A stretch of 64,000 bases of DNA from Microbispora sp. H11081 (GCF_012999535.1 NZ_JABBWV010000002.1:496001-560000), one strand, 5' to 3'; counted from the stretch's first letter, positions 8,197 through 17,189 are shown. Program-made: numbers and translations. Notes: a model not told the origin generated them from the letters alone.

Positions 8197-9834
8197 TCAG
8201 ACCGCCTGCCGCAACGACATGACGGCCCATGGCGCGAGTTCGACGTCGAGATCGAGCACACCGGTGTCCGGCACGGTCAGGGTGAACCTGAGGAGCGAGT
8301 CGGCGGCCCCGCGCAGGTGCTCGTTCTCGGCCCTGGTCGGGTTGAGAGGGGATCCGAGCCGATACCAGGCCTCGGCGGCGTTCCCGTGCTCCCAGTCCAC
8401 GATCTCGACGAGGAAGGCGGCGCCCGGTTCCAGCCCGCCGATCGAGTGGTGGATCCGCCGGCTCGGCCCCACCTCGGCCAGCGCGCGTACCGCCGGATAG
8501 GAGGTCTGCGCCGGGAGGCCGCGCAGGGCCATGTCCTCGGGGTAGTTGTAGAACACCGCCGACACGGCCGAGGTGCGGCTGTCACGGGTGACGACCCCGT
8601 CGGGCGTCGCGAGGAGCAGCCGGTCGCCGAGCCCTGCCAGCATTGCGAACGCGTGGAAGGTGGGCTTGGGCACGCCCCACTCGTTCACCACGCCGAACCC
8701 GCCGTGGAACGGCCCGATCCCGGCGCCGCCCTCCTCGAACACATCGGTGAAGGTCCAGTAGGAGATCGAGTCGGCGAGGGCGGCGCAGCGCAGGTAGGCC
8801 CGGGTGATGTAGGCCGCCGCGAACGGCGTGTCGTGGACGAAGTCGCGCGATGACGGCGACGTCGACCACTCCGTGATGTGGATCTCCGCATCGGGGTAGG
8901 CGCTGTTCTTCACGAGCTCGCGGAGCAGGGTCAGGTCGTCGAACGTCGCGTCGGCGTACCGGGTGATCTGCACCGCCTCGCCGTCGGCCGCGAAGGCGAA
9001 GTCGGTGGGGTAGGTGTGGGTCGAGACGAAGTCCACCGGGAGGTCGCGGGCGGCGCACCAGGCGAGGAAGTCCTCGATCCACACCGGCCGCCAGTCGAGC
9101 GCGTCCACGTCGGTCGCCGCGGCCGTCGCGTGGGTGGCGGAGCGGTCCTCGACCTCGCCCTTGTAACGGTCGTCGGGCACGAAGACGCTCGTCGCGGGCC
9201 CTCCCACCTTCAACGCGGGGTCGATGTCCTTGATCGCCCGCACGGTCCGCTCGTAGAGCTCGAAGTATTCGGTCTTCGTCCCGGTCCAGAAGTGCGGGAC
9301 GAGGTTCGGCTCGTTCCACACCTCGAACCGCCACTCCCGCACCTCGTCGAGGCCGTACCGGCCGATCCAGTGCTCGACCGTCCTGCTCACCAGTTCGACC
9401 CAGCGCCCCATGTCCTTGGGCGGGCTGCAGTGCGCGCCCCACCAGAACACCGTGCCGGTGACCGTCGCGAGCTCGCGCGGCATGAAGCCCAGCTCGACGA
9501 ACGGGCGGACACCCTGGTCGAGGATGAAGTCGAACACCTTGTCCACGTAGCTGAACGTGTGGACGGGCGAGGCGAGCGGCGCGTCCGGTCCGAACCCGCC
9601 GCCGTAGCTCTCCCGGTAGACGAACATGTCGTCGTGGAAGAGGCCGTGGAAGCGGACGTACCGGAACCCGCAGGCGGCGACGACCTCGGCGAACTGCCGC
9701 TGCCAGTCCGCGCGCAACGCCTCGTTCGCCCGCCCCGCGCCGACGCACCCGGTCCACAGGTGCGGGAACGCGCTCTCTTCGCGCGGCTCTCCGTCGATCC
9801 GCAGCCGTGGGCCGAACACGCCGTCGCCCGCCAT
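8197..9834 (-). CDS. GH39 beta-xylosidase-like glycosidase
   Basis: Glycoside hydrolase family 39 enzyme of 545 residues, expected to release xylose (or a related sugar) from oligosaccharides with retention. Seen: the acid/base motif EVWNEPN with Glu175, the nucleophile motif HITEWSTS with Glu322, the early RFHGLFHDDM strand, and a C-terminal beta-sandwich from about 430. There is no signal peptide, so it acts inside the cell on imported oligosaccharides. Start: the ATG at 9834 (MAGDGVFGP), with a GAGAGAGAAG stretch upstream; the frame is open to 9930 but that part overlaps the regulatory region. Divergent from a LacI-family gene, its probable repressor. The exact sugar is not certain. Confidence 0.88.
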   Translation of the reverse strand: MAGDGVFGPRLRIDGEPREESAFPHLWTGCVGAGRANEALRADWQRQFAEVVAACGFRYVRFHGLFHDDMFVYRESYGGGFGPDAPLASPVHTFSYVDKVFDFILDQGVRPFVELGFMPRELATVTGTVFWWGAHCSPPKDMGRWVELVSRTVEHWIGRYGLDEVREWRFEVWNEPNLVPHFWTGTKTEYFELYERTVRAIKDIDPALKVGGPATSVFVPDDRYKGEVEDRSATHATAAATDVDALDWRPVWIEDFLAWCAARDLPVDFVSTHTYPTDFAFAADGEAVQITRYADATFDDLTLLRELVKNSAYPDAEIHITEWSTSPSSRDFVHDTPFAAAYITRAYLRCAALADSISYWTFTDVFEEGGAGIGPFHGGFGVVNEWGVPKPTFHAFAMLAGLGDRLLLATPDGVVTRDSRTSAVSAVFYNYPEDMALRGLPAQTSYPAVRALAEVGPSRRIHHSIGGLEPGAAFLVEIVDWEHGNAAEAWYRLGSPLNPTRAENEHLRGAADSLLRFTLTVPDTGVLDLDVELAPWAVMSLRQAV

Positions 9835-10019
9835 GAGCTCACTTCTCTCTCGATCGTCCGGTAGCTCGAAAACATTTCGCAACATCTTCGATGTGTCCAG
9901 GACACTAAATGGGGCAAACTGCGCTGTCAACGGCCCGGAATCGGCCGGTTCCTACTGTTACATCGGCGAAAATCACGCATGATAAATTCGAAAAAATTTC
10001 GGAGCCGGAAGGAGCCCTG
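9835..10019. promoter_or_regulatory. Divergent GH39/lacI control region
   Basis: 185 bp between the two divergent starts, clearly more AT-rich than its surroundings. It contains GAAAAAATTTC (about 9989-10000), an imperfect dyad, on the regulator side, and CGAAAACATTTCGC near 9868 on the GH39 side. These are candidate LacI-family operators. TAAATT near 9983 could be a -10 for the regulator gene. Confidence 0.45.
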
Positions 10020-11063
10020 ATGGTGCGGCGAGGTCGTTCCGAGCGAGCCACCCTTGCTGATGTCGCCCGAGTGGCCGGCGTCTCGCCGACGACCGCGTCC
10101 AAGGTCCTCAACGGCCGCAGCGACGTGGGGCGGAGCACCCGGGAGCGAGTCCTCTCGGTGATGGCCGAGCTCGGCTACAAGCCGACGGCGGTGCGTCACG
10201 AACGCGCGCGGGGCCGGGCCCTCGTCACCATGCTCGACTTCGTGGAGTCCCGCTACGCCGGGACGGTGCTCCAGGGGATCCTCATGGCCGCGACCTCCGC
10301 GCAGGCCGAGCTCGTCCTCCGCCTGCCGCCCGGCGAGCCGATCAGCACGACCCGTACGGCGGCGCGTGCCTGGGTGGATGAGCAGAAGGAGTCCGGAGTC
10401 GCGGGTCTCGTGGCGCTCGCCGTCGCGGTGCCCGACGCGGTGCTCCTCGCCGCGGAGGATCTCGGGATGCCCGTCGTGACGATCGACCCGATCGACACGA
10501 CGGAGTCGCGTGTCGTCAGCATCGGCTCGACCAACTGGGCGGGCGGGCGCTCGGCGACCGAGCACGTCATCAGGCTCGGCCATCGCAGGATCGCCTGGAT
10601 CGGCGGCCCGCCGGGCTCGGCCCCCTCGGCGGAGCGGTTCCACGGCTACCAGGCCGCGCTCGACTCGGCCGGCATCGCGCAGGACCGCGCGCTGATCCGC
10701 AACGAGGCCTTCTCCGTCGAGGCGGGCCTGCGGCACGGCCGTGACGTCCTCGCGCTCGGCGAACGGCCGACCGCGATCGTGGCGGGCAACGACGAGATCG
10801 CCGTCGGCGTCCTCGCGGCGGCGAAGGAGGCGGGCGTCGCCGTCCCGGGAGAGCTGTCGGTCACCGGGTTCGACGACACCCCGCAGACCGAGTGGACCAC
10901 GCCCCGGCTCACGTCCGTCAGGCAGCCTCTCGTCGGCATGGGCCGCATGGCCGTCGAGACCGTCCTCGCCATGGCGGACGGCGTCCAGCCCGCCTCCCGC
11001 CATCTCCAGCTCGCGACGACCCTCAGCGTCCGCGACTCGACGGGCCCCGCTCCGTCGCGCTGA
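10020..11063 (+). CDS. LacI-family transcriptional regulator
   Basis: Sugar-responsive repressor, 347 residues. An N-terminal LacI helix-turn-helix (TLADVARVAGVSPTTASKVLNGR, about 11-33; hinge near 50-60) is followed by a periplasmic-binding-protein-like sugar-sensing domain ending in SVTGFDDTPQTEWTTPRLTSVRQP. The ATG at 10020 has AAGGAG six bases upstream; an in-frame earlier start at 9909 would run through the AT-rich control region and is unlikely. Divergent to the GH39 gene, so its ligand is probably a xylo-oligosaccharide or similar sugar (inference). Its 3' end overlaps the convergent CopD-CtaG gene by 41 bp. Confidence 0.92.
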   Translation: MVRRGRSERATLADVARVAGVSPTTASKVLNGRSDVGRSTRERVLSVMAELGYKPTAVRHERARGRALVTMLDFVESRYAGTVLQGILMAATSAQAELVLRLPPGEPISTTRTAARAWVDEQKESGVAGLVALAVAVPDAVLLAAEDLGMPVVTIDPIDTTESRVVSIGSTNWAGGRSATEHVIRLGHRRIAWIGGPPGSAPSAERFHGYQAALDSAGIAQDRALIRNEAFSVEAGLRHGRDVLALGERPTAIVAGNDEIAVGVLAAAKEAGVAVPGELSVTGFDDTPQTEWTTPRLTSVRQPLVGMGRMAVETVLAMADGVQPASRHLQLATTLSVRDSTGPAPSR

Positions 11064-12903
11064 CCGGCCCGGGCGCCGTGTCCCGCCGCGGAGCGCCCCG
11101 CCCGGCGAGCACCAGCGCGAGCAGGCCCGCGAGCACGGCGACGGTCACGCCCGTGCCGAGCAACGCGCCGAGCCGCTGGTCGGCCGCCCGTTCAGGCGCC
11201 CACGGCAGTTCCAGCGCGGCGTACCACTCCGGAGCCTGCGGCGGCCCCGCGAGCACCGCCAGGCCCGTCCACGCGCGTACGGCGATCGCCCCCGCGAGCA
11301 TCCAGACGCGCGCCTGCGGCCGGACCGCGCGGGCGGGCGGGTCCACACCGGCCGCCACCACGAGGAAGAGCACCGCGGTGACCGTCACCACCGTCTGCGC
11401 GGCCAGTCGCTGGGCGAGGCTCGGCTGGGCCTGCTGGAACAGGCCCGTCAGGTACAGCGCCGGATACGGCAGCACGTACAGCGCGAGGGCCGTCACCGGA
11501 TGGGACAGCGCGCGGCCCGCCTGGCCCGCGAAGGGCGCCGAGCCCGGGAGCGCCCGCCGCCACAGCGTCAGCGGGGCGCCGAAGACCAGCAGGACCGGCC
11601 CCACCGCGCCGAGCAGCGCGTACTGCGCCGCGTGCGCGGAGAACACCGCGGGCGCGTAGGCCGCCACCCCGCCCGACGTGGCGTAGCCGAGCACGGCCAG
11701 GCCGGCGATCCACGACGCGGTGCGCGCGGCCGGCCACCGCTCGGCGGCCCCCGGCGGCGCGGCGCGCGACAGCCGCCGCACACCCGCCAGGTACGCGGCG
11801 AGGGCCGCGGCCAGCAGGAGCAGCGCGATCGGATCGGGCCGCACCTCGGTGGCGAGCGTCCCAGGGGAGAGGGCGGGCAGTGCGTATCCCAGCGCGTCGT
11901 GCTGATGCGGGGCCGCCGGCGCGGGCGGCGGGGGCGTGCGGCCAAGCGCCACGGCCAGGCCGAGGGCCCCGGCCATCACCACGATCTCGCCGCAGGCGAG
12001 TCGGAGGAACGGCGCGCGGGCCCCGCCGGACTCCATCGCCCTGATGGTCCCGCGCCGGTGCCGCCACCCGAACCAGCCGAGCGCGGCCAGCGCGGCGATC
12101 TTCGCCAGCACGAGCAGGCCGTACCGCGACTGCCAGAGCGGCGGCAGCGAGCCGAGCCTGACCCAGGCGTTGAGCGCGCCGGACGCCCCGACGGCGGCGA
12201 AGCAGCCCAGCGCGAGCGCGCTGAAGCGGCGCACGGCGACGGTGAGCGCGGGCGCGGCGCGCAGGTGCGCCAGGAGGGCGTACAGGCCGCCGACCCACAG
12301 CGCGACGGCCGCGACGTGTGCCATCAGGCTGAGGACGGCGAGGTTGTGGTCGGCCGCCGAGGCCGAGTGGCCCACGTACGCGGGGGGCAGCAGCGCGAGG
12401 ACCGCCACGGCGAGCAGCGCGGGCCGCAGGAGCGGGCCGTCCGGCAGGAGCGAGCAGACGGCGACCGCCAGGGCCGCGGCCGTCACCGTCAGGAACGCCT
12501 GTCCCTGCGGGACGTGGAAGACGAAGGCGGGCAGCGCGCCGGAGCGCAGCGCGTCGCCGGGAGGCAGCCCGAGGAAGTCCGACAGCGTCAGGACCTCGGT
12601 GACCGCGGCGCTCGCCGCCCAGCCGAGCGCCCAGGCCCCGGCCGCCCGCACGACGGCCCTGCCGCTCGCGGGGGAGAGGACGGCGGCGGCCAGCAGGGCC
12701 CCGACCGTGGCGGCGGCGCAGACGTCGTGCACGAGGCGCACGACCGGCAGCCCCCAGGCGGTCAGCGCACCGGGTGAGGGCAGCCCCGGGATCGCCGGGC
12801 TCGGCCGGGCGCCGCCGAACCACAGGGCGGCCAGCAGCACGGTGAACGCCGTCGCGGCGACGGCGGGGACGACCACGCCGCGGAGGCGCTGGGGAGATGT
12901 CAT
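11023..12903 (-). CDS. CopD / CtaG fusion membrane protein
   Basis: Polytopic membrane protein of 626 residues joining a CopD-type copper transport domain (roughly 1-310, with VGHSASAADHNLAVLSLMAHVAAVALWVGGL-type His/Met helices) to a caa3 cytochrome oxidase assembly CtaG domain (roughly 340-600, with AHAAQYALLGAVGPVLLVFG). Such fusions are common in actinobacteria and are thought to bring copper to the oxidase or across the membrane. The ATG at 12903 has GAGGA eight bases upstream. It faces the small membrane protein, YcnI, DyP and PCuAC genes to the right, all consistent with copper handling. Confidence 0.9.
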   Translation of the reverse strand: MTSPQRLRGVVVPAVAATAFTVLLAALWFGGARPSPAIPGLPSPGALTAWGLPVVRLVHDVCAAATVGALLAAAVLSPASGRAVVRAAGAWALGWAASAAVTEVLTLSDFLGLPPGDALRSGALPAFVFHVPQGQAFLTVTAAALAVAVCSLLPDGPLLRPALLAVAVLALLPPAYVGHSASAADHNLAVLSLMAHVAAVALWVGGLYALLAHLRAAPALTVAVRRFSALALGCFAAVGASGALNAWVRLGSLPPLWQSRYGLLVLAKIAALAALGWFGWRHRRGTIRAMESGGARAPFLRLACGEIVVMAGALGLAVALGRTPPPPAPAAPHQHDALGYALPALSPGTLATEVRPDPIALLLLAAALAAYLAGVRRLSRAAPPGAAERWPAARTASWIAGLAVLGYATSGGVAAYAPAVFSAHAAQYALLGAVGPVLLVFGAPLTLWRRALPGSAPFAGQAGRALSHPVTALALYVLPYPALYLTGLFQQAQPSLAQRLAAQTVVTVTAVLFLVVAAGVDPPARAVRPQARVWMLAGAIAVRAWTGLAVLAGPPQAPEWYAALELPWAPERAADQRLGALLGTGVTVAVLAGLLALVLAGRGAPRRDTAPGPVSATERGPSSRGR

Positions 12904-13119
12904 CGTCGGCGTCCTCGGCTCGGCACCGGTGATCGATTGCGAGTATGGCCCACCGAGTGTCCGCGCGGGAGACCACGCCTGACGACCGGCCGCCGCCAGC
13001 GCGTTCCGTTGAAACGTTCACGGCTCGTCCGGGGGCCGTCGCGGCGCGTTTCTCGTGGTGTGCGGAGGGCCGCCGACGACCCGGCCTAGATCGCCGGGGT
13101 GTGAGACAATCCCGGCGAC

Positions 13120-13713
13120 ATGCGCGCCTCACTCTCCCTCCGGCTCGCGCGGGCGGCCTCGTTCTCCGCCGTCTGCGTGCTCCTCGCCGTCGGCGCGCAC
13201 CGGTTCGCCGGCGGAGGCGGGCCCGCGCCGGGCGCGCTCCTCACGGGCGTGCTCGTGGTCACGGCGGGCGCGGCCGTCGCCGCGGGCAGGCAACGGTCGC
13301 CCCAGGCGATCGCCGGCCTGCTGATCGGCGCCCAGGCCTTCCTGCACTGGCTCCTCGAGGCCACGGCCTCCGCCACGGAGGCGAGGCATCCGACGTGGCA
13401 CGGCGGCCTGAGCGCGCAGACCGGCATGCTCACCGCCCACCTCACCGCGGCGCTGCTCACCGGATGGTGGCTGGCCCGCGGCGAGGAGGCGCTGTGGACG
13501 GTGCTGCGCACGGCCGGGGCGGGAGTGGCCGGCTGCCTGCGGGCCGTGGCCGCGCTGCTGGCCGCGCTGACGGCGCCGCGGGGAGCGGATCTCGCCGCCG
13601 CACGGCGTCCTCGCCGGCGTTTCCGGCCCGGCGCCGGGGGCGAGGGCCGCACCGCGGGCGCGCTGCGGCACGTCGTCGTCCGGCGCGGGCCGCCTGGTCT
13701 TCCCGTCTTCTGA
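13120..13713 (+). CDS. Small membrane protein, copper locus (paralogue A)
   Basis: I do not recognise a named family. 197 residues with about four hydrophobic segments in the first 150 and a basic C-terminal tail ending in VVRRGPPGLPVF. It is a clear paralogue of the product of 16614-17189: both begin with LRLARAA(S/A)F(S/T)AVC, have a central His (ALH/AFLH), share a block with an H-rich loop, a Met, then AH, LT and WLARGE-ALW-LLR-type spacing, and end with RRGPP. His, Met and Trp in membrane segments plus the neighbours (YcnI, PCuAC, CopD-CtaG) suggest a metal-related role; this is inference. The ATG at 13120 has little SD, and a short GC hairpin with a GACAAT box lies just upstream. Located 101 bp before YcnI and probably co-transcribed. 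Confidence 0.7.
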   Translation: MRASLSLRLARAASFSAVCVLLAVGAHRFAGGGGPAPGALLTGVLVVTAGAAVAAGRQRSPQAIAGLLIGAQAFLHWLLEATASATEARHPTWHGGLSAQTGMLTAHLTAALLTGWWLARGEEALWTVLRTAGAGVAGCLRAVAALLAALTAPRGADLAAARRPRRRFRPGAGGEGRTAGALRHVVVRRGPPGLPVF

Positions 13714-13814
13714 GCCTGTCGCGCGGGTGGCGCACGACTCCGGGGGATCGATCCCTTCCCTCCCGGGGCATCCCCGCGCGCCTTCGTAACCTCGCAGACG
13801 ACTGGAGAAGCCCC

Positions 13815-14555
13815 ATGACCTCGTACGTCCGTCGCGCGGCCGCCGTCACCGCCGGTGCCCTCGCGCTCACCCTCGGCCTCGCCGTGCCCGCTCTCGCCCA
13901 CGTCACCGTCAACCCCGGCACCGCCGTCCAGGGCGGCTGGACCAAGATCGCCTTCCGCGTGCCCAACGAGCGGGACAACGCCTCGACCACCAAGGTCGAG
14001 GTCGAGTTCCCCACCGACCACCCGCTGCCGTTCGTGTCCGTACGCCCCGTGCCCGGCTGGGACGTGAAGCTCACCCGCGGCAAGCTGCCCAAGCCCGTCC
14101 AGTCGGACGCCGGCGACACGATCACCGAGTCGGTGCTGAAGATCACCTGGTCCGGCGGGAAGATCGAGTCCGGCCAGTTCCAGGAGTTCGAGGCCTCTGT
14201 CGGGCCGCTGCCGAAGAACGTGGACGCGCTCACCTTCCCCACCGTGCAGACCTACTCCAACGGTGAGGAGGTCAAGTGGGCGGACGCGCCGAAGACCGAC
14301 GGCTCAGAGGCCGAGCACCCCGCGCCGGTGCTCAAGCTCGTCGCCGCCGCGGAGGGGGAGGACGGCCACGCCGCCGCCCCGACCGCTGCCGCGCCCGCCG
14401 CGCAGCCCACGGTGGCCGCCGCCGCCCACGACGAGGACGACGACGAGGACGAGGGCGGGAACACCACGGCCCTGGTGCTCGGCGGCGTCGGCCTCGTCGC
14501 CGGCCTGGTCGGGGCGGGGGCGGGCCTGACCGCCCTGCGCCGTTCGCGGGGCTGA
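13815..14555 (+). CDS. YcnI-like copper-binding protein (DUF1775)
   Basis: Exported, membrane-anchored YcnI-family protein, 246 residues. Signal peptide 1-28 ending PALA, so the mature protein starts with His (HVTVNPGTAVQGGW). In Bacillus YcnI the N-terminal His, with a Trp and Glu, binds Cu(II); here the N-terminal His and candidate Glu/Trp residues are present. The DUF1775 domain covers about 29-170, followed by an Ala/Pro linker, an acidic DEDDDED stretch and one C-terminal TM helix (about 215-238) with an RRSR stop-transfer. GGAG lies 8-9 bases before the ATG. Downstream are a terminator and the convergent DyP/PCuAC operon. Confidence 0.92.
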   Translation: MTSYVRRAAAVTAGALALTLGLAVPALAHVTVNPGTAVQGGWTKIAFRVPNERDNASTTKVEVEFPTDHPLPFVSVRPVPGWDVKLTRGKLPKPVQSDAGDTITESVLKITWSGGKIESGQFQEFEASVGPLPKNVDALTFPTVQTYSNGEEVKWADAPKTDGSEAEHPAPVLKLVAAAEGEDGHAAAPTAAAPAAQPTVAAAAHDEDDDEDEGGNTTALVLGGVGLVAGLVGAGAGLTALRRSRG

Positions 14556-14602
14556 TCCCGGGGAGCACGGGCGACTCGGCCCCCGGGCGTGAGTCGCCTT
14601 AC

Positions 14603-14642
14603 GCGAGGAGCGGGAGACCCGGCAGGGCCTCCCGCTCCTCGC
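14603..14642. terminator. Bidirectional terminator between YcnI and DyP
   Basis: A perfect 14-bp inverted repeat (14603-14616 with 14629-14642) centred between two convergent genes. Confidence 0.75.
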
Positions 14643-14663
14643 GGGCCGGTCACCCCGGCCGGA

Positions 14664-15875
14664 TCAGGACAGCAGGGTCTCGCCGATCCAGCCGTCCGCG
14701 GCGCATCCGGGCGGCACGGCGAAGACGGCCGACCCGATGGCCGTGATCCACTGGTTCAGCAGATCCATCTCCGCCATCCGCGCCTGGATCGGGACGAACT
14801 GCCGGTCCACGTCGGCCTGGTAGGACGCGAACAGCAGTCCGGCGTCCGGCCGTCCCTCCGGGCTGAGGCCGTCCTCGTAGTTGTAGGCGCGGCGCAGGAT
14901 CCGCTGGCCGGGGTCGGCCGTCCGGACGCGCCGGATGTGGGCGAACTCGGAGATCACCGGCAGGCCCGACGGGCCGAGCGCGGCGAAGTCGGGCTCGTCG
15001 GTCTCGGCCTGCCCGGTCAGCGGCGCGCCGTTGTCCAGCCGCCGCCCGACGCTGAACTCCTTGGCGGTCCGGTCCGCGGCGTCCCACTTCTCCAGGTCCA
15101 TCCGGATGCGCCGCAGCACCAGCGTGCTGCCGCCGCGCAGCCACCCGTCGCGCACCCACACCGCCCGCTCGAAGTCGGGCGACCCCGGCGTCGGGTTGAC
15201 GGTGCCGTCGAGCTGGCCCATCAGGTTGCGCTGGGTGGTGCCGGGCGCGCGGACCTGCGGGCTCTGCCGGAAGCCGTGCTGGGTCCAGCGCACGGTCGCG
15301 AAGGAGCGGGCGTCCTTGACGAGCACGCGTAAGGCGTGCGCCAGCGTGACGCGGTCGTCCGCGCACACCTGGAGCAGCAGGTCGCCGCCGCTCCAGCGGG
15401 GTTGCAGGGCGTCGCCCTTGAACGCTCGCAGCGGCTTCGGCGCCAGGCCTTCGGCCCCCGCCGCCTCGAACAGCCCGGCGCCGAACCCGAAGGTGACGGT
15501 GAGCCGGGCGGGCAGCAGCGCCAGTTCCGCGTCGGTGTCGGCGAGGGCGGGCTCGCCCCGGGTGAGCCGTCGCGCGTCGTCGGTCAGCAGCCGCATCAGG
15601 CGGATCAGCGCCGCACGATCGGTCCCCGGCCGCAGGTCGAACCCGGCGAACACCCCGAACGTCTGCGGAGGGGTCGCGATGCCCGCCTGGTGGACGCCGT
15701 GGAAGGGCTCGACGGCGTCACCGCCGGGGAGCGGCGCGGGCCCGGCCGCCGCGCCACGGGCCGCCGGCACGGCGGAGACGGGCGCGCAGGCGGCCGCCGC
15801 GGCGGCGGCCGCCCCTCCCGCGAGCAGGCCGCGCCTGGTGAGCCGCCGCCCCATCGAGTTCTCGCGCTCACCCAT
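14664..15875 (-). CDS. Tat-exported DyP-type heme peroxidase
   Basis: Dye-decolourising peroxidase, 403 residues, exported folded with its heme by the Tat route. The N-terminus has LTRRGLLAGG (twin-arginine) and a long Ala h-region ending AAAACAP, so it may even be a Tat lipoprotein. DyP hallmarks: GQLDG (220-224, catalytic Asp223 of GxxDG) and the proximal heme ligand in EFAHIRRV (His313). The general form resembles EfeB/YwbN deferrochelatases, but no EfeU/EfeO genes are nearby. The ATG at 15875 overlaps the PCuAC stop by 8 bp (translational coupling); an alternative ATG lies at 15854. Co-expression with a copper chaperone is the main contextual clue. Confidence 0.92.
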   Translation of the reverse strand: MGERENSMGRRLTRRGLLAGGAAAAAAAACAPVSAVPAARGAAAGPAPLPGGDAVEPFHGVHQAGIATPPQTFGVFAGFDLRPGTDRAALIRLMRLLTDDARRLTRGEPALADTDAELALLPARLTVTFGFGAGLFEAAGAEGLAPKPLRAFKGDALQPRWSGGDLLLQVCADDRVTLAHALRVLVKDARSFATVRWTQHGFRQSPQVRAPGTTQRNLMGQLDGTVNPTPGSPDFERAVWVRDGWLRGGSTLVLRRIRMDLEKWDAADRTAKEFSVGRRLDNGAPLTGQAETDEPDFAALGPSGLPVISEFAHIRRVRTADPGQRILRRAYNYEDGLSPEGRPDAGLLFASYQADVDRQFVPIQARMAEMDLLNQWITAIGSAVFAVPPGCAADGWIGETLLS

Positions 15876-16443
15876 GGGGGGCGTACGACTCGTTGCCGCC
15901 GGCGAAGTCCTTGGCCACCGCGGTGAAGGACACCGTCCTGCCGTCCTTCAGGGTGAGCGTGAACGGCACCTCGGCGCCGGGCTCGACGGGCGTGCGGACG
16001 TCCATGAGCATGATGTGGTCGCCGCCGGGCTCCAGCACGTGCCGCCCGCCGGCGGGGATCACGATCCCGCCCTGCTTGCGGCGCATGGTCGTGGCGCCGG
16101 CGTCTCCGGTGACCTCGTGGAGTTCCACGGAGGGGGAGACGGGCGTGCTCGCCCCGACGACGGTGATCGCCTCGCCGGTGGTGTTGACGAGCGTGCCGAA
16201 GGCGGCGCTCATGCCCGAGTGGGCCGTCTTCACCCACGGATCGCTGACCGACAGCGGGGCGGCGGCCGGTGTGGCGGGCACGGAAGCAGGCGCGGAGGCA
16301 GGCGCTGTGGCGGGAGCCGAGGCGGAGACCTGCGCCGCCACCGGCGACACGGCGGTGGTGGAGGCCGGAGCGGCGCAGGCGGACGCGGTCAGGAGGGCGG
16401 CGATCGCCGCCGGGATGACACGGTGAACGGTCGTGCTGGTCAT
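15868..16443 (-). CDS. PCuAC-type copper chaperone lipoprotein
   Basis: Periplasmic/extracytoplasmic Cu(I) chaperone of the PCuAC (DUF461) family, 191 residues, which delivers copper to the CuA or CuB site of cytochrome oxidase. The ATG at 16443 has an AGAAGG SD. Signal peptide with lipobox TASAC, so it is lipid-anchored. After a Thr/Ala/Pro-rich spacer the domain shows the copper motif residues: SGMSAAFG (Met), VELHEV (His), MRRKQGG and HIMLMD (His and Met). It is the second gene of the minus-strand set paralogue B - PCuAC - DyP. Confidence 0.92.
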   Translation of the reverse strand: MTSTTVHRVIPAAIAALLTASACAAPASTTAVSPVAAQVSASAPATAPASAPASVPATPAAAPLSVSDPWVKTAHSGMSAAFGTLVNTTGEAITVVGASTPVSPSVELHEVTGDAGATTMRRKQGGIVIPAGGRHVLEPGGDHIMLMDVRTPVEPGAEVPFTLTLKDGRTVSFTAVAKDFAGGNESYAPHG

Positions 16444-16613
16444 GCGGAAGCCTTCTCTCGGTCGTCCGGCGGGCACTCGGGCGCGTCCCGTGCGCCGGGC
16501 GCGGCTGAGAACCGGGGACACGCGCGCGGGCGTGCTCCGCCGGGAAAGATGTGATCACGCCCCGAGCCCTTGGCGGCCGGGAGCGCGGTGAGGAGCGCGG
16601 TAGGAGCGCCGTC

Positions 16614-17189
16614 TCAGCGGGACGGCAGGAGAAGGCGTGGCGGGCCCCGCCGGGTGACGCAGTGACGCGGCGCGACGGAGCGGGGGACACGCGGCTCGGC
16701 CGGGTGCGGCGACGCAGGGGGCGTGCGCACGGGTGGCGCGGGATCGCGGGCGATCCTGGTCAGGCGTACGGCGAGCCGCCGCAGCAGCGCCCACAGGGCG
16801 GCCTCGCCCCTGGCGAGCCACAGCGACGTCAGCACCACCGCCCAGCCGTGGGCGATGAGCATCCCCAGGCCGGGCCCGGCGTGCGGGTGCCCGGCCACGA
16901 CGCCCAGGGCGGGCGCCGGTGACAAGGGCGCCGGTGACAAGGGCGACGAAAGGGCGAACAGCACGTGCAGCGCGACCTGCAGGACCGCGAGCAGCGGGAG
17001 GATCGAGCGAAGCGTGCGTTCCCGGCCGGACAGGGGCAGCGCGGCGGCGAACACCCCGGGCAGCCCGAGCGCGAGCGCGTCTGGGGCGACCGCGCCGCCG
17101 CCGAACAGGTGCGCCAGCACGCCGAGGCCGAGGCACACCGCGGTGAAGGCGGCGGCCCTGGCGAGGCGGAGCGGCGACGTGACCTGCAT
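16614..17189 (-). CDS. Small membrane protein, copper locus (paralogue B)
   Basis: Unrecognised family; 191 residues, about four hydrophobic segments, a Pro/Arg-rich C-terminal tail ending RRGPPRLLLPSR. Paralogue of the product of 13120-13713 (see shared LARAA-F-AVC start, central ALHVLF, HPHAGPGLGMLIAH, WLARGEAALWALLR). Start: the ATG at 17189 (MQVTSPLRL), without a good SD; CATATT nine bases before it may be a leaderless -10. It lies 170 bp upstream of PCuAC on the same strand, so it probably heads that operon, as paralogue A heads the YcnI operon. This symmetrical arrangement is the main hint to a role in copper trafficking. Confidence 0.68.
   Translation of the reverse strand: MQVTSPLRLARAAAFTAVCLGLGVLAHLFGGGAVAPDALALGLPGVFAAALPLSGRERTLRSILPLLAVLQVALHVLFALSSPLSPAPLSPAPALGVVAGHPHAGPGLGMLIAHGWAVVLTSLWLARGEAALWALLRRLAVRLTRIARDPAPPVRTPPASPHPAEPRVPRSVAPRHCVTRRGPPRLLLPSR

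Noticed and set aside
14664-15875. DyP gene as EfeB of an iron uptake operon
   Set aside because: No EfeU permease or EfeO (M75 peptidase-like) gene is adjacent; the operon partner is PCuAC.
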